The notes under the pieces: model-generated
Databases searched by the model: none
Told to the model about the DNA's origin: nothing
The model's input: the letters and a program-made list of their open reading frames with translations, nothing else
Position numbers and translations under genes: made by a program
From: Gymnogyps californianus
Taxonomy: Eukaryota; Chordata; Aves; Accipitriformes; Cathartidae
Direction: 5' to 3'
Assembly: GCF_018139145.2 (NCBI RefSeq)
Contig: NC_059476.1
Coordinates: forward strand, 14,439,001-14,503,000
Length of the DNA stretch: 64,000 nucleotides
Shown here: positions 13,696-24,815 of the stretch, in pieces
How positions within the stretch are numbered: the stretch's first letter is position 1
Layout of the letters: each line of letters starts with the position of its first letter

Positions 13696-14309
13696 GATTT
13701 CAGAGCTGGGGCTGTATCTGCACCATGCAGTGGGGTCCTGCTCCTACACCCGCTCCCTGCACCAAACACAGCCAACTGCTTGCCCAGAATATGCCTTCGC
13801 ACCCTGCTCTGCCCCCTCTCGTGTGATAAGGTGTTGTGCCACTTACTGCACCACTGAACAATGCTGGACTCCTAAAGCAGGATTAACTGCTGTCTGGACT
13901 AGATCTTGACCAAGCAGACTTGCAGGCTGTTAAAAATTTCGGGGGGACACAGTTCTTATGGGTTCTGAAGAGTAGCATGGGGAAGCCTGAAGTGCCATGA
14001 AATTCAAAAAGCCTGGATGTCTGCGGCATTTGTGTTTTGTTTCTAGCTTCTGGAGAAAACATGCATAATTAAAGAAAAAATATGATCTTTATTTGCATGT
14101 ACAATGTTTCTCCTATCCCTGTCTTGTCCCCTTTGTGAGAACCCGGGGCCAAAGTTACAGTATCTGAAGTTGCTTTTGGATCCCAGTCAGCTCCCATCTG
14201 TCATGATCTGTTTTTAATCGAATGGATTTTCCATCTGAAAGTAGCTGTTGGATAGAGAAGGAGTAGAAATATTTGTGTTGTGAATTAGCTCAGAGTGAAG
14301 CTACACACT

Positions 14310-14323
14310 CCCCCCCCCCCCCC
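14310..14323 (+). repeat. C14 homopolymer
   Basis: Fourteen consecutive C follow CTACACACT. Such a run is prone to length error in sequencing and may form a G-quadruplex or i-motif partner structure. Confidence 0.9.
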
Positions 14324-16356
14324 AACAAACACATGGAAAAATATTCTTCAGTGTAGTGTGGCTGGCCTGAAAATTGGCAACAGCAGCTTCCTTCCCAGGC
14401 TCTGACTCCTCTGGCTTGTCTGCACGGGTAAGATCTTTAAAGGGGACCTGAAATCTTGATGTAACGCAGTCTTATCTCCCCTACAAGAAGCAGGGCAGGG
14501 CTGGTGTCACCCTTGCGTATATGGGTACTGCAGGAGGGAGGTTGGGTGGCTTGGTTTTCCAGGAGAAATATGAGACGCAGCAGAGGAATAACCTGGGTTT
14601 GCTGAGACTCGTGCTCTCACCCATGGACAGTCTTTCCTTTGCCAGCCTTGATGGTCTCTGCTCTGGTGGGAGCAGCAGATAGGTTTGATATGATAACTGA
14701 GTCAAATTCAGGCTCTTAGTCCTTACCCTCAGTGCTCTATGAAAGGCCCCAGATCTCCTTAACAGCCTGTGCTCAGCATGTCCAGTTCTCAAAGACCATG
14801 AAACTGGGCTGCAGGAGACGGGGAGCAAACTGCCTTGGGGACTGAACGTGGTCGTAACAAGCAGGGAGGAAAGTGAGGCTGTAGGACCGCCATGGTTTCC
14901 AGGACATCAGATGACACCTCTGTCCTACTGGGAAAGAAGAAGGGAAAAATCCCTCAGTGGTCCTCGGAAAAGCATTGTTAAGCCTGTTCTTCAACATCCC
15001 TCCAGGGGTTTTCATGCAATACCTTTTATCGTTAAAAGCACAGAAGCAATTACCCTCCATCAGCACCTTGGAAGATGGGCTAGTGTCCTGGGGGATATGG
15101 AGAAGAGGGTGATGCTTATCCATCTCCCATTGCTGGAGACAGCTTCACTTCTGCATCCCATAGCAAAAGGGGAGAGCCCCTGCTGCAGCGCTGGGGCTGA
15201 GGGAGGAGGGATGCTTTCCTGTTTCCTCTGCCAGATCCTTATCTCACTCCAAATGTGAAACCTGGAAATTGCTTTAAAGACCCAGGAGCTGGCCCAGCTG
15301 TGATTTACATTACATTGGTATTGCGTAGTCACCCTCAGTGGTCACCCTTGATGGCTCCATCCTGTGTTTGCTGCAGTCTTGTTGTGTATCTGTCATCAAG
15401 GCAGCAGAACCAGCATTTGGCCTAAAGGCAAGTGTATGAGAGAGCAGAATCTGGCTCATTTTTTCCTTTTTTTAAATGTTTTGGAGGTACTAGGGTCAAA
15501 AGGAAACATTTGTGTGTTATATGTATGTGCATGCGTGTGCGAATAATTTTTTTTTATCACAGCTTCTGGTAAAACAGTGTTTCTGTAAGGTGATTGTTTT
15601 GGGGATAGACTAGGGCTGGACAAGGGAAATCCTGGGCTTGTTCTGGGCTTGTGTTGCTGTTTCCACCGATGTAAGAAAACAGCATCACTCTCACTGACCT
15701 GCTTTACATCACCATCAAATCAGTCTGATAGGCTCCAAAGGTGCTGAGTGGTACGATGTGACTCAGCAAGGGCTGTGTGCTGTGGGATTGAGCTGTTGTC
15801 ATGCGTGTATGGGTGTGCATAAGCAGCTGTGTTGCACAGCTGTAATCCTACAACCCCCTGGAGCTGAGTTCCCTTTGAATTTCCTTGTTGAACTAGAGCC
15901 ATGTCTTGCCTGGGAAGGGCCACGGTCGCATCTCCATATACAAGGAAAACCCAGAGCATGGGGTTGGAGATCAGCAGCCCACGATGGGCTGTTGCTTCAG
16001 GGGTGGAATAGCTCTCCCAGCCATGCCTGCAACAGGCCCTGCAACCCTCGAAACAGGCAGAGGTAGAGGGCAGGGTGTGCTACCATGGACCAGAAATGTG
16101 CCATCACTCAATTAAAGCTTTAATTCCAGGGAGAGCAAAATCGGTGGGAGCTGGTGATGGGGACAGGTGGGAGAACACTGGGTGCTCTCCTGAGATCTCT
16201 GCTAAAGGCTGCAACAGGGCAATGGCTTTAATTTAGGCTAGTCCTGCACCCAGGGCTATGTTCCTCATTGTAAGCAGGAGCAGCCAGTGAGACGTGGAAT
16301 TAACCTATGCTGACCAGCCTTTGGATGTATCCTGTGCTTCATGGCCCACACTGACT

Positions 16357-16379
16357 TGTGTTTTCTTTTCCCTGAACAG
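16357..16379 (+). other. SH3PXD2A: 3' splice site of PX exon A
   Basis: A pyrimidine-rich tract (GTGTTTTCTTTTCCCTG) runs into AACAG at 16375-16379. Cutting after this AG gives the phase-0 exon that matches the TKS5 PX domain from its VYIINV residues onward. Confidence 0.93.
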
Positions 16380-16460
16380 GTCTATATCATCAACGTAACA
16401 TGGTCTGACCTGACTACCCAGATCATCTACAGGAGATACAGCAAGTTCTTTGACCTGCAA
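16380..16460 (+). CDS. SH3PXD2A: SH3PXD2A (TKS5) coding exon, first part of PX domain
   Basis: This 81-bp exon is exactly 27 codons, phase 0 at both ends. Its translation begins [10 protein letters not shown] and ends [12 protein letters not shown]. This is the strand-2 to helix-1 part of the PX domain of TKS5, an SH3-rich adaptor that is phosphorylated by Src and nucleates podosomes and invadopodia at membranes carrying PI(3,4)P2 or PI3P. The RRYSKF stretch is the PX signature; by my recollection of the human protein its first arginine is Arg42, a lipid-contact residue. I prefer SH3PXD2A over its paralogue SH3PXD2B because the segment reads INVTWSD, where I recall IRVTWSS in TKS4. Compared with the human protein as I remember it, positions 35, 37 and 39 differ (Leu, Thr, Ile), all in the loop before the motif. 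A pyrimidine-rich acceptor precedes it and a consensus GTAAGT donor follows. Gene assignment is strong; the numbering is from memory. Confidence 0.96.
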
Positions 16461-16466
16461 GTAAGT
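16461..16466 (+). other. SH3PXD2A: 5' splice site of PX exon A
   Basis: The sequence CAA|GTAAGT is a near-perfect U1 match. It ends the exon at the glutamine codon that precedes MQLLDKF in the protein. Confidence 0.95.
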
Positions 16467-17808
16467 CTGTCTTGTCTAACGTAAAATATTATTTCTACTC
16501 ACGCTTCTAGTCATGTTTCCAGCTGGGTTAATAGTGCCTTTAAATAGGGCTTTGTGCTTGTTTGATCTGTTACATGTCATGATCTTGAAACTTTTCAGAC
16601 TCTGTCCTTGTAGGGTATAAGATAAGTGGGTGGTATGCTCACAGTGAGTAACTTGCACTGTAAAGACATTTAAAGCTGACATTTTCATGAATGGTTCCTA
16701 TTGGAGAGGGGATCTAATTTTAAATACTTCAGATGCACTTAGAACAGAAAGAGAGCTACGTTTTGGGCCCCCAGAAACTACTTACCCAAATCACTGAGAA
16801 CAACAGAGCTTTTGCACACTCCCACAGCAGTTCAGTAATGGAGATGGTAGGGGAAACCTTCCAGACCCTCCTCCTAACCATCTACCCAGCCAGCCAGTGT
16901 CCTGGCTCCTGCTGTTTTGTACAGCTCCTTTGCTGTATTCTGTGCCTGTATATTTAGATTTCATCGAAAGCTTTCTTTCTGGATAGCTGCTCACCGAAGT
17001 CTGAAGCCAGGAAACGGGAAAAGTCCAAATTACAAAGTTTCAGTGTGGGCATCAGCTAGTTCATTTCTGGTACTGCTCTCAGGCACCTGCACAGGTGAGG
17101 AGAGCTTTCTGCCGGTGTCCTATTTAGCAATAATCCAGATCCATTGATACCTTGGTATCATCATACCTTTGTAGGCAGCAAAACTGTAATTGCCTGGGGT
17201 GAAAACAAAAGCTGTGGTTTGACAGACTCCTTAACTTTGGGGGAAGTGTCAGTTTTGGGCTGGAGCTTGTGTTTGGAGCTGGGCTGTGGTTAGAATATCA
17301 AGTGAGTCCTCACAGACAGTGTTAAGGATGTACACAGCTGACTGGGCTGTGTCCTGGGAAATAACATTGAGCATTTTTGCCATGATAAATTAGGAAAAAA
17401 AAGGGTTCCTCCCTTGGGTAACTGATCTGAGATATCTTGAAGAGTCCTAGTTTCGTCATTGCTCCCCTTTGTGTGTTTTTTTCTGGTACTTGGACATCTG
17501 AAGTCTCTAGCCTGTTTTGCAAGCTATATCTGTTAAGGCCTCCTGGCTTTTCTGGTGGAAAACGGCACCATTTCTATGGCCAGTCCTGATTTCTGTGTTT
17601 GCTGTGTGGCTGGAAGAGAAAAGAAGGATGTTCTTAAGCTTCCTCTTGTGCCCCTCTCCACTTCTTACTGGGCTGAAGTGCCAGGCCTGCCAGTCCCACT
17701 GCTGTGAAGAGCATGTCAGTGGCTTCTCTGTGTCTGATGTACCTGCCAAAGATGCGCAGCTCCATAATCACAAACATTTGTTGTCAGCATGCGGATTACG
17801 GCCAAAAC

Positions 17809-17847
17809 TGTTTCTTTCTCTCTCTTCTTTTTCTTTTCGCCCCAGTT
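17809..17847 (+). repeat. Polypyrimidine tract ending in CCCCAG
   Basis: TTTCTTTCTCTCTCTTC-type sequence runs nearly unbroken to GCCCCAG, so it mimics a splice acceptor about 1.35 kb after PX exon A. No matching exon is recognisable downstream. Confidence 0.5.
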
Positions 17848-18255
17848 CTGTTTTCATGTATATGTTCTTCTGGGTCTCCTGGCCTTTCCTGGTAGGTTTG
17901 AAAAGTTCCCATCAAGCATGGAGTTATCAATGGGGTTAGTGTGTTGGACAGGAAATGATGTCTCAATCAGGGAGTGAGTCCTGAAAGGTCCCATTGATAA
18001 GTGCAAGGGGGCCTAGCGCCAGTGGAAAACTCTCGCTTGCACAACGCTTCTCCCCCCACGAGAAAATACGACAAGAAAGTAACAAAATTCCCTTCCTTAA
18101 CCCTTTTCCCTCCCAGGGATCTCTGTCAGGGCCACCACTGCGTGAGCAGTGACAGCCCTCTGCAATAGCCTCTATAGCTCTTGCAGCGTGAGGTGCACAG
18201 TTACTGAAACTGAGGTCTTCACCTGGGGTTTCCACAGTCTTGTCACGTCTCTGTA

Positions 18256-18345
18256 AGCATGGCACTGTGGCAATCTGTGCCTCAGTTTCCCAGCTGTAAG
18301 ATGGGGACGAGGCCCTGTGTGCTCAGGCTGCCGTAAGGTGCTTTT
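18256..18345 (+). mobile_element. MIR-like SINE remnant
   Basis: CTGTGCCTCAGTTTCCCAGC followed by TGTAAGATGGGGACGAGG resembles the well-known MIR segment (CTCAGTTTCC...TGTAAAATGGGG). Only this core is convincing, and the flanks are too worn to set edges. Confidence 0.55.
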
Positions 18346-21300
18346 AGACTCCCAGAGGTGATAGGTGATTCTTTTTTTTCTTTTTTCTTTCTATTATTTT
18401 TGCTGGGCTTTTCATGCTGCCTGAGCATCTCCTAGGTGATGCAAGGGAAAAGTGCTTTGGGTCTTGAATTGCAACTTGTATTTACAATTCTAATGAAGTC
18501 GGCAAAGGGAGTTGGAAAAGCAAATGAAAGGTTAGGGCACTTTGGGAAACCCTTGCATTTTGGGAAACCTATGGCTTGATGTGCAGTGATTCTTGCTCAA
18601 CAGCAAATTTGCTTCAGATAAGGGGATGACCTGTGCCTTCCAGATTTTTGGTGGAAGCTTGAACTTCTAACCTAGCACTGGTTGGACCTCGGTTTTGCGA
18701 CCTGATACCATGCATGGTAATGTCACCTTAGCATAATCATTCTACTTTGGTAATGTCCCTGCTTATCCCCATGTGGCCCTTCTAGCAGAAAATCAAGCAA
18801 ACACTCTGTGAGTAATGCTTGACTGATTCACAGGCACCACTCGTGTCCAAAACAGCTGGAGTCTGCAGGTCTCTGCCAGCTCCACTCATCCCAATGTGTC
18901 CACAACAGAGCTGCACTTCAGGGCTTCCTAAGCCTGCACGTGTCTCAGTTGCTCTTGCCTGGAAGTGGAGGAACAAGGGCTGGCTTGTAATGAGTTAATC
19001 AGGGCTGCAATGCCTGGTGTTGACAGTGACACTGGATAGGACCCATGGGGAAACCCGGGGGGCTGCCCAGGGGCAAGGAGGGAGGAATACAGATAATTAA
19101 TTTCACTACTGCAATTTCATGTTTCTTTAAAAAAGAGCCCAGCCTTCCCCATACGTCTGTCTCTGTGGGAAGTGGCTCAGTGGTTTTGAGAGCCCTTGAA
19201 TTACTAGATACTGGGTTTTTTGAAACACTTCCTAGCAAATCCTCTTAGGCACTGCAGGCAGTAAGAGGCTGCTCTGTCCCAAGAATTCAAATCCCAAAAG
19301 CATTTAGTTGTGCTATTTCAGCAGTGTGTATGCTTGAAGTGGGAGTCAGTTTGTTTTCAAGATGAGTAATAGGGCAGTGAGACTGGACATACCATGGGAT
19401 TTGGAAGCTGGAGTTTGCTCCATGAAGGTGTGAGAAGTACAGCAAACAGAACCCAATGCAACAAGCCAAGTGTCAGCCCTGTGCTGCTTCAGTGAGGGCT
19501 AGAGATCTATAAATACAGGCTTAAATTAAATCAGGGCGTTGCTGCATCATTTAATTGTGTAGCCAAGTCACATCTGCTGCTGAGCATGTGTCAAATGATG
19601 GCAGCAGAATACATGTGGGTGCCAAAGTTTCAGTAAATAGGATTGAAAGTATTGAATTAACTCTGCATAGATGAAAGCATTACGATAAATTGCTTGTCAA
19701 GTCCAATTATCTGTTGTCTTTCACCCTGGGGAGGCATTTGCACCTGAGCACCATGTGGGGTCAAAGCCACCTCCTAATGTAATATTTTAAGTGCTGCTTC
19801 CTTGTGCACTTGCCCGTGATGCAGAATGGGGGAGTGTGAGGTGCCCATCACTGGGAGAGCGATGTGAACATAGCCTATAGGTAATGCTGACCCTCACGAC
19901 GGGCTGGTGGCTCACTGAGGCACGTTCTCTGGATGCTGTCTGAGGTCTCCCATCATCACTGATGGATTTGCTGGTGGTGGTAGCAGAATCCTGTCCTGAG
20001 CTGGTCGTTCAGCAATGCTCCTGTTGTCCCCAAAGGAGCTGAGAAAGGACACTATTTTATTGGGATAGCAGGGATAACTCCTGGCATTTCCACTCTGCAG
20101 TAAAAGACATTATAGATGTAAAGCCCACATTTTTCTTGCTGGAAAGTGCTTTTGGAGGCTGTTAGCAGGATGGGGATTTACAGTTGAGCGTGTGCATAAA
20201 TAATTACCCAGAGCATAAGGTGGAGAAGTGTGGGGATGCAGCCAGCTCACCCTCCCAGTGGCCATGCTGGGCTGGAAAGCAACAACGAAGTTTGCAGCTG
20301 GCAAGTATGAAGGATGGCTCTTTCCCTGCTCCCCATATCACCCTTCCAGTTGCTCAGTACCACCTTGGGCTTTTTATAGGTACTATAACCCCAGTTGGGT
20401 GCTGCCCCTCACTGCTGAGAAACCCTCTCCCCAGCAAAGTGAGCAGGGAAAATGTGACCAAGCTTCAGTGCCTGGTGTCTTAGCTTGAATCATCAGCAGC
20501 TCATCTTCTGCATTTTATCCAGCGACTCCAAATGTTCTGGTCTGATTTCATGCCTGTGTTACTTGGTGCCTGGAGTCAGAGTATGAACAGGACCAGAGCC
20601 TTGGCAGAGGGACCAAACCCTGCATTCAGATACCGGCCTGTCTGTTGCTCCCGTGAGGATGGCTGGGTCACTGTGTGTGGAGCTGGGGGAGGATCCTTTC
20701 TCACAATAGCAAAATACAGCTTTCTCCAAGGCAAAACACAGCAGCTGGCTTTAGCGGCGTGCCATAATCCCACGTTGTGTTTCTGGCTGCACGAGAGGCG
20801 AATGACATCCCCGCCGGAGCCGTAGCAGGAATGTTAGGTAGGCAGATTGCCGTCTCTCTGCACAATGACCCACACAGATGTTTTGGCTGCAAGGAGACAT
20901 CTGAAATGTCACAATTTTGAAAAGGCAAATAAACAAGGCTCTGTTCAAGCATTTGCTTTGGGTATCAGCAAAAAATTATCTGCCTGATGTGGTCTGCTGA
21001 TCTAAGCAGGTTTTCTTCAAAGTGGCACAGAAAGAGGAACTCAGTAGCAGCCAATTAGAACATTAAAAAAAAAAAGAATATCAAGAATTTTATTAGGGAG
21101 CGGAAAGAGATGTAAGTTGTTTTCAGGCTGACGATAAAACATCAAGAGCTTCATTTGTTATTGCTAGGGTCATCCTGATTGTTTATAGTGCTATAATGGA
21201 GTAACTGAGCATTGAAGAGGACATTAAACAAAAATGGTACTATAAAAAAAACAGTAATTGCAGTCTGTATCTCTGCTTTTCTTAGACTGGAGTTCATCTG

Positions 21301-23649
21301 AATGCTGCTGCTATTGATCATTCTTCTGTTACATGCTCTTCTGTACAAACATCCCTTTCTCTGTTACCCCAAGCTGTATCAAACGTTATAACGTCCACTC
21401 TCATTTCCAGTTAGGTGGTGCCGGCTTTCTGGGGCAGAGCAAAGGGGGAATCGGTGCAGGGTACTTGCAGGATAGATGCCTGATGTGATTCTGATGGAAT
21501 TGTGTATATTCACTCCATTAGTTAATTTGGGTTAATTGCCCAAGTGAGAGACCTACAGTCCTAAATCTGGTGGTCCAGTGCAGTCTAACTGAGTAATAAC
21601 TGTTTTTGTAGTACCTGTGATATTTCGTGTTGTAACGTTCATGCTTTTAGCTCTGCAGGAGCAGTGAATGGACAAGCTCAAGCATGCACTAAATTTATCA
21701 GTGGTGAAGAGTGTAGGTGAGAATGCAATGGGGCAAGCATGCTCCTGCGTTTGGAAATGCTAGCTCCTAACCCTCAACCTGCCAGGCCTTTTTAGCAGGA
21801 TGAGCAGAGACGTCGCCTGGTCTTCCCAGCCATCCACAGCAGCAGGGTCACTCTGCAATGCATGATGCTCTCTTCCATAGGTGCCACCCAGCGTGTAGCT
21901 CCTGGCACTGTGGGAAGGGAAGGAGGGCTGTTGATGTGGCTCTGCGCGTGATGGAGCTTGCCCCTCTCACAGCGTGGGAGGTTTGCATTAAAAAGATTCC
22001 CAGCCTCTGACGAGCTCAGGGAGTGTTTCTGTTGGGCTATGTGTGTGCATCTAAGGGTGCGTATGGAAACAGGCAGGAAAGCTGGAGGAGAAGGTGGAGT
22101 TGAATAGGGCAGGGGAGGAGGTGGGGAGGAACAGCATGGCAGAGGGTTGTTGCATCAAGCTGTGGTGCAAGTGCACACTGAAACATAAGGCAAAGGGGGA
22201 GAAAGGGGAAGATTTTACTTACTGGCGTTGCTCCCGCTGGGCTGTGTTGACAGCAGGGGATCTGGGCTGTGCAGTCAAAGCATGTGCCTCCCTCTGCTCT
22301 GGGCTGTGCTGGCCTTGGCCAGGATGGTCTGGGTTGCAAGGATCAAATTTCTCCTGCTCCCTTTCCCTCGGTGTGGGATGCTGGGCCTCAGCATCCTGAC
22401 CCTGCTGTAGATGTTGGGAGCTGCTGTGGCATCCTCCTCCAGACCAGGGGCCTGGCTCCATAACTGACCCGTGAGGTTCAGACCCAGGGCTTGGCTTCAG
22501 GGCCATCCCTGATAGTCACAGGACTGTGGGGATGGAGTTACTCCAGCAGTTGGGATGGAGGGTTTGGTTTGAAAACAGCTTCCTTAAGAGCAGGATTGAA
22601 ACTGAAACAAGCTTGGGAAAATTCAGAGGAAATCTGAACGTGGCTCTGTCAACATGTCTGTTCTCAAAGGTCAGCATCGGCTCCTTGGGGAGAAATGGCA
22701 CGTCCTTTCTTCGAAGTAAACACGGGCCAGTTGTCTGCTGCTGCTATCCCGGACGGTGTGTGGAGAAGCCGGCGGTGGCAAAGTTTGGAGGTGATGCAGA
22801 AAACCAGATTTCCAGGAGGAGCCCTAAGCTGCCGGCTGTGAGGGCTGACCGTGCCTCCCATGTTTCAGCAGCTGTGCTGGAGCTCCCGGTGCAGCTGTGC
22901 TTGCAAGACTTGGCTTTTAGTAGCAAAGACCCCCCGATGCCTGCCCTCAGAAAAACAGCCCAGCGGCAAACTTGCCAGTAACAGGGCTTGCTGGGGGAAT
23001 TGAGATGCCCCTGGAAAGAAATGAATAGCTGATACGGTTATTGAGCTGGGAATAGTTGTCTCAGCTGATTTAAAGGCTATTTAAATACCATTTGTCCTTC
23101 TAGCCCGCAGTCAGTGCCTTAGGATACCAGCTGGCTTGGGGCAGTATCTTTGTCTTCAATGAATAAATGGAATTGTTTATAATTCTTATTTCCATCATTA
23201 TTTAAATGTTTGCTTGGCAAAACAATCTGTTCAGCTTCCAGTATTTGTTTCTAAAGAGACTTTACACGTCAGACAAAAATGAGGACCATGATGGGGAAAT
23301 GGCAAAGTGCCTGCCAAGCTACAATAGAGGCCACGTTCAATGAACACAGCAAATAACCTGCAGCTGAGAAAGCGACCCAGCCTACGGGAACCCTCCCCTT
23401 CATACTTCTGCATTTGGGTGCTGTTGGGGCGTCAAGCTGACACTTGAATATCGCCCATATGCTGCAGCGTGGGAATCTTCTGTATGGTGGCTACAGGGTG
23501 ATATTTGCCGCTCAGCACCAATTTAATATACTCCCCAGCCTGTCCCATGTACAGGTCTGGCCAGGACACGGGTGAGCTTAGAAAGTGAGATGGTGGCTTA
23601 GCCAGCTCCTCAGAGTGTGACGGCAGCAAGGCAAGAAGAGAGGTGATAC

Positions 23650-23654
23650 CCACG
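23650..23654. repeat. Target-site duplication, left copy
   Basis: CCACG directly precedes the TG terminus of the solo LTR and is repeated exactly after its CA terminus. Confidence 0.85.
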
Positions 23655-24810
23655 TGTAGCGGGTTGACCCTGGCTGGATGCCAGGTGCCCACCAAAGCTG
23701 CTCTATCACTCCCCTCCTCAGCTGGACAGGGGAGAGAAAATAAAACGAAAGGCTCATGGGTCGAGATAAGGACAGGGAGATCACTTCACCAATTACCGTC
23801 ACGGGCAAAACAGACTCGACTTGGGGAAAAATTAGTTTAAGTTCTTACTAGTCAAAAACGGAGCAGGATAATGAGAAATAAAACCAAAGCTTAAAACACC
23901 TTCCCCCCACCCCTCCCTTCTTCCCAGGCTTAACTTTACTCCTGATTTTCTCTACCTCCTCCCCCCTGAGCGGCGCAGGGGGATGGGGAATGGGGGTTTG
24001 GGTCAGTTCATCACACGTTGTTTCTGCCACTCCTTCCTCCTCAGGGGGAGGACTCCTCACACTCTTCCCCTGCTCCAGCGTGGGGTCCCTCCCATGGGAG
24101 ACAGTCCTTCATGAACTTCTCCAACGCGAGTCCTTCCCACGGGCTACAGTTCTTCACGAACTGCTCTAGTGTGGGTCCCATCCACAGGGTGCAGTCCTTC
24201 AGGAACAGCCTGCTCCAGCGTGGGTGCCCCGCGGGGTCACAAGTCCTGCCAGCAAACCTGCTCCAGCCTGGGCTCCTCTCTCCACGGGTCCGCAGGTCCT
24301 GCCAGGAGCCTGCTCCAGCGTGGGCTTCCCATGGGGCTACAGCCTCCTTCGGGCATCCACCTGCTCTGGCGTGGGGTCCTCTCTCCACAGGCTGCAGGTG
24401 GATATCTGCTCCACCGTGGACTTCCATGGGCTGCAGGGGGACAGCCTGCCTCACCATGGTCTTCCCCACGGGCTGCAGGGGAATCTCTCTGCTCCGGCGC
24501 CTGGAGCACCTCTTCCCCCTCCTTCTTCACTGACCTTGGTGTCTGCAGAGTTATTCCTCTCACATCTTCTCACTCCTCCCTCTGGCTGCAACTGCTAGTC
24601 CCCTGTAACTTCTTTCCCTTTCTTAAATATGTTATCCCAGAGGCGCTACCACTGTTGCTGATGGGCTCAGCCTTGGCCAGCGGCAGGTCCGTCTTGGAGC
24701 CCGCTGGCATTAACTTTATCGGACATAGGGGAAGCTTCTAGCAGCTTCTCACAGAAGCCACCCCTGTAGCCCCCCCCGCCACCAAAACCTTGCCACGCAA
24801 ACCCAATACA
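23655..24810 (-). mobile_element. Solo LTR of an avian endogenous retrovirus (ERVL-like), complete
   Basis: This 1156-bp element begins TGTAGCGGGTTG and ends ACCCAATACA, so it has the TG...CA termini of an LTR, and it is flanked by a perfect 5-bp duplication, CCACG. No internal gag/pol sequence or second LTR is present, so it is a solo LTR left by recombination. I recognise the sequence as a dispersed LTR of bird genomes; a 5-bp target duplication fits ERVL, but the subfamily is not verified. The minus orientation is preferred because that strand starts TGTATTGGGTTTGCG and has a TATTTAAG TATA-like box at 24622-24629, about 180 bp from its 5' end; this is inference. It lies antisense to SH3PXD2A. 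The middle carries a degenerate ~50-bp tandem array. The open frames through it (124-190 codons) are by-products of that array, not genes. Confidence 0.88.
24066..24505. repeat. Degenerate ~50-bp tandem array inside the LTR
   Basis: The core CTGCTCCAGCGTGGG, with variants, recurs at 24070, 24161, 24210, 24258, 24310, 24361, 24406 and 24489. Most spacings are 45-52 bp, and the gaps of 91 and 83 bp are about twice or nearly twice the unit. Cores are joined by CACGGG-CTGCAG-like spacers. Some periods are multiples of three, which explains why several frames stay open on both strands. Confidence 0.85.
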
Positions 24811-24815
24811 CCACG
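24811..24815. repeat. Target-site duplication, right copy
   Basis: CCACG directly follows the CA terminus of the solo LTR and matches the five bases before it without a mismatch. Confidence 0.85.

Larger units (their letters stand above)
1..16379 (+). other. SH3PXD2A: SH3PXD2A upstream intron (3' part)
   Basis: This is non-coding DNA upstream of PX exon A. I looked for the first coding exon, which should encode the DVEKRRNPSKHY-like start of TKS5 and end in phase 0, and did not find it, so the intron begins outside the window. Contents: unremarkable unique sequence at 1-5987; a 63-bp tandem duplication at 5988-6113; a T-rich tract ending in a splice-acceptor-like CAG at 6689-6731; worn repeat remnants at 7760-7822 and 13643-13695; a T-run at 10243-10257; an AT-rich block at 12290-12730 that may be a conserved element; and a C14 run at 14310-14323. 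The open reading frames here are short, overlapping on both strands, and resemble no family I know. Confidence 0.85.

Noticed and set aside
13890..13915. CTGGACTAGATCTTGACC as a CR1 tail
   Set aside because: It resembles the CR1 TTGGACTAGATGATCTT phrase, but none of the flanking CR1 landmarks or the octamer tail are present.
24018..24741. Several frames of 124-190 codons on both strands
   Set aside because: They lie within the LTR's tandem array. They are not retroviral gag, pol or env and have no gene-like features.
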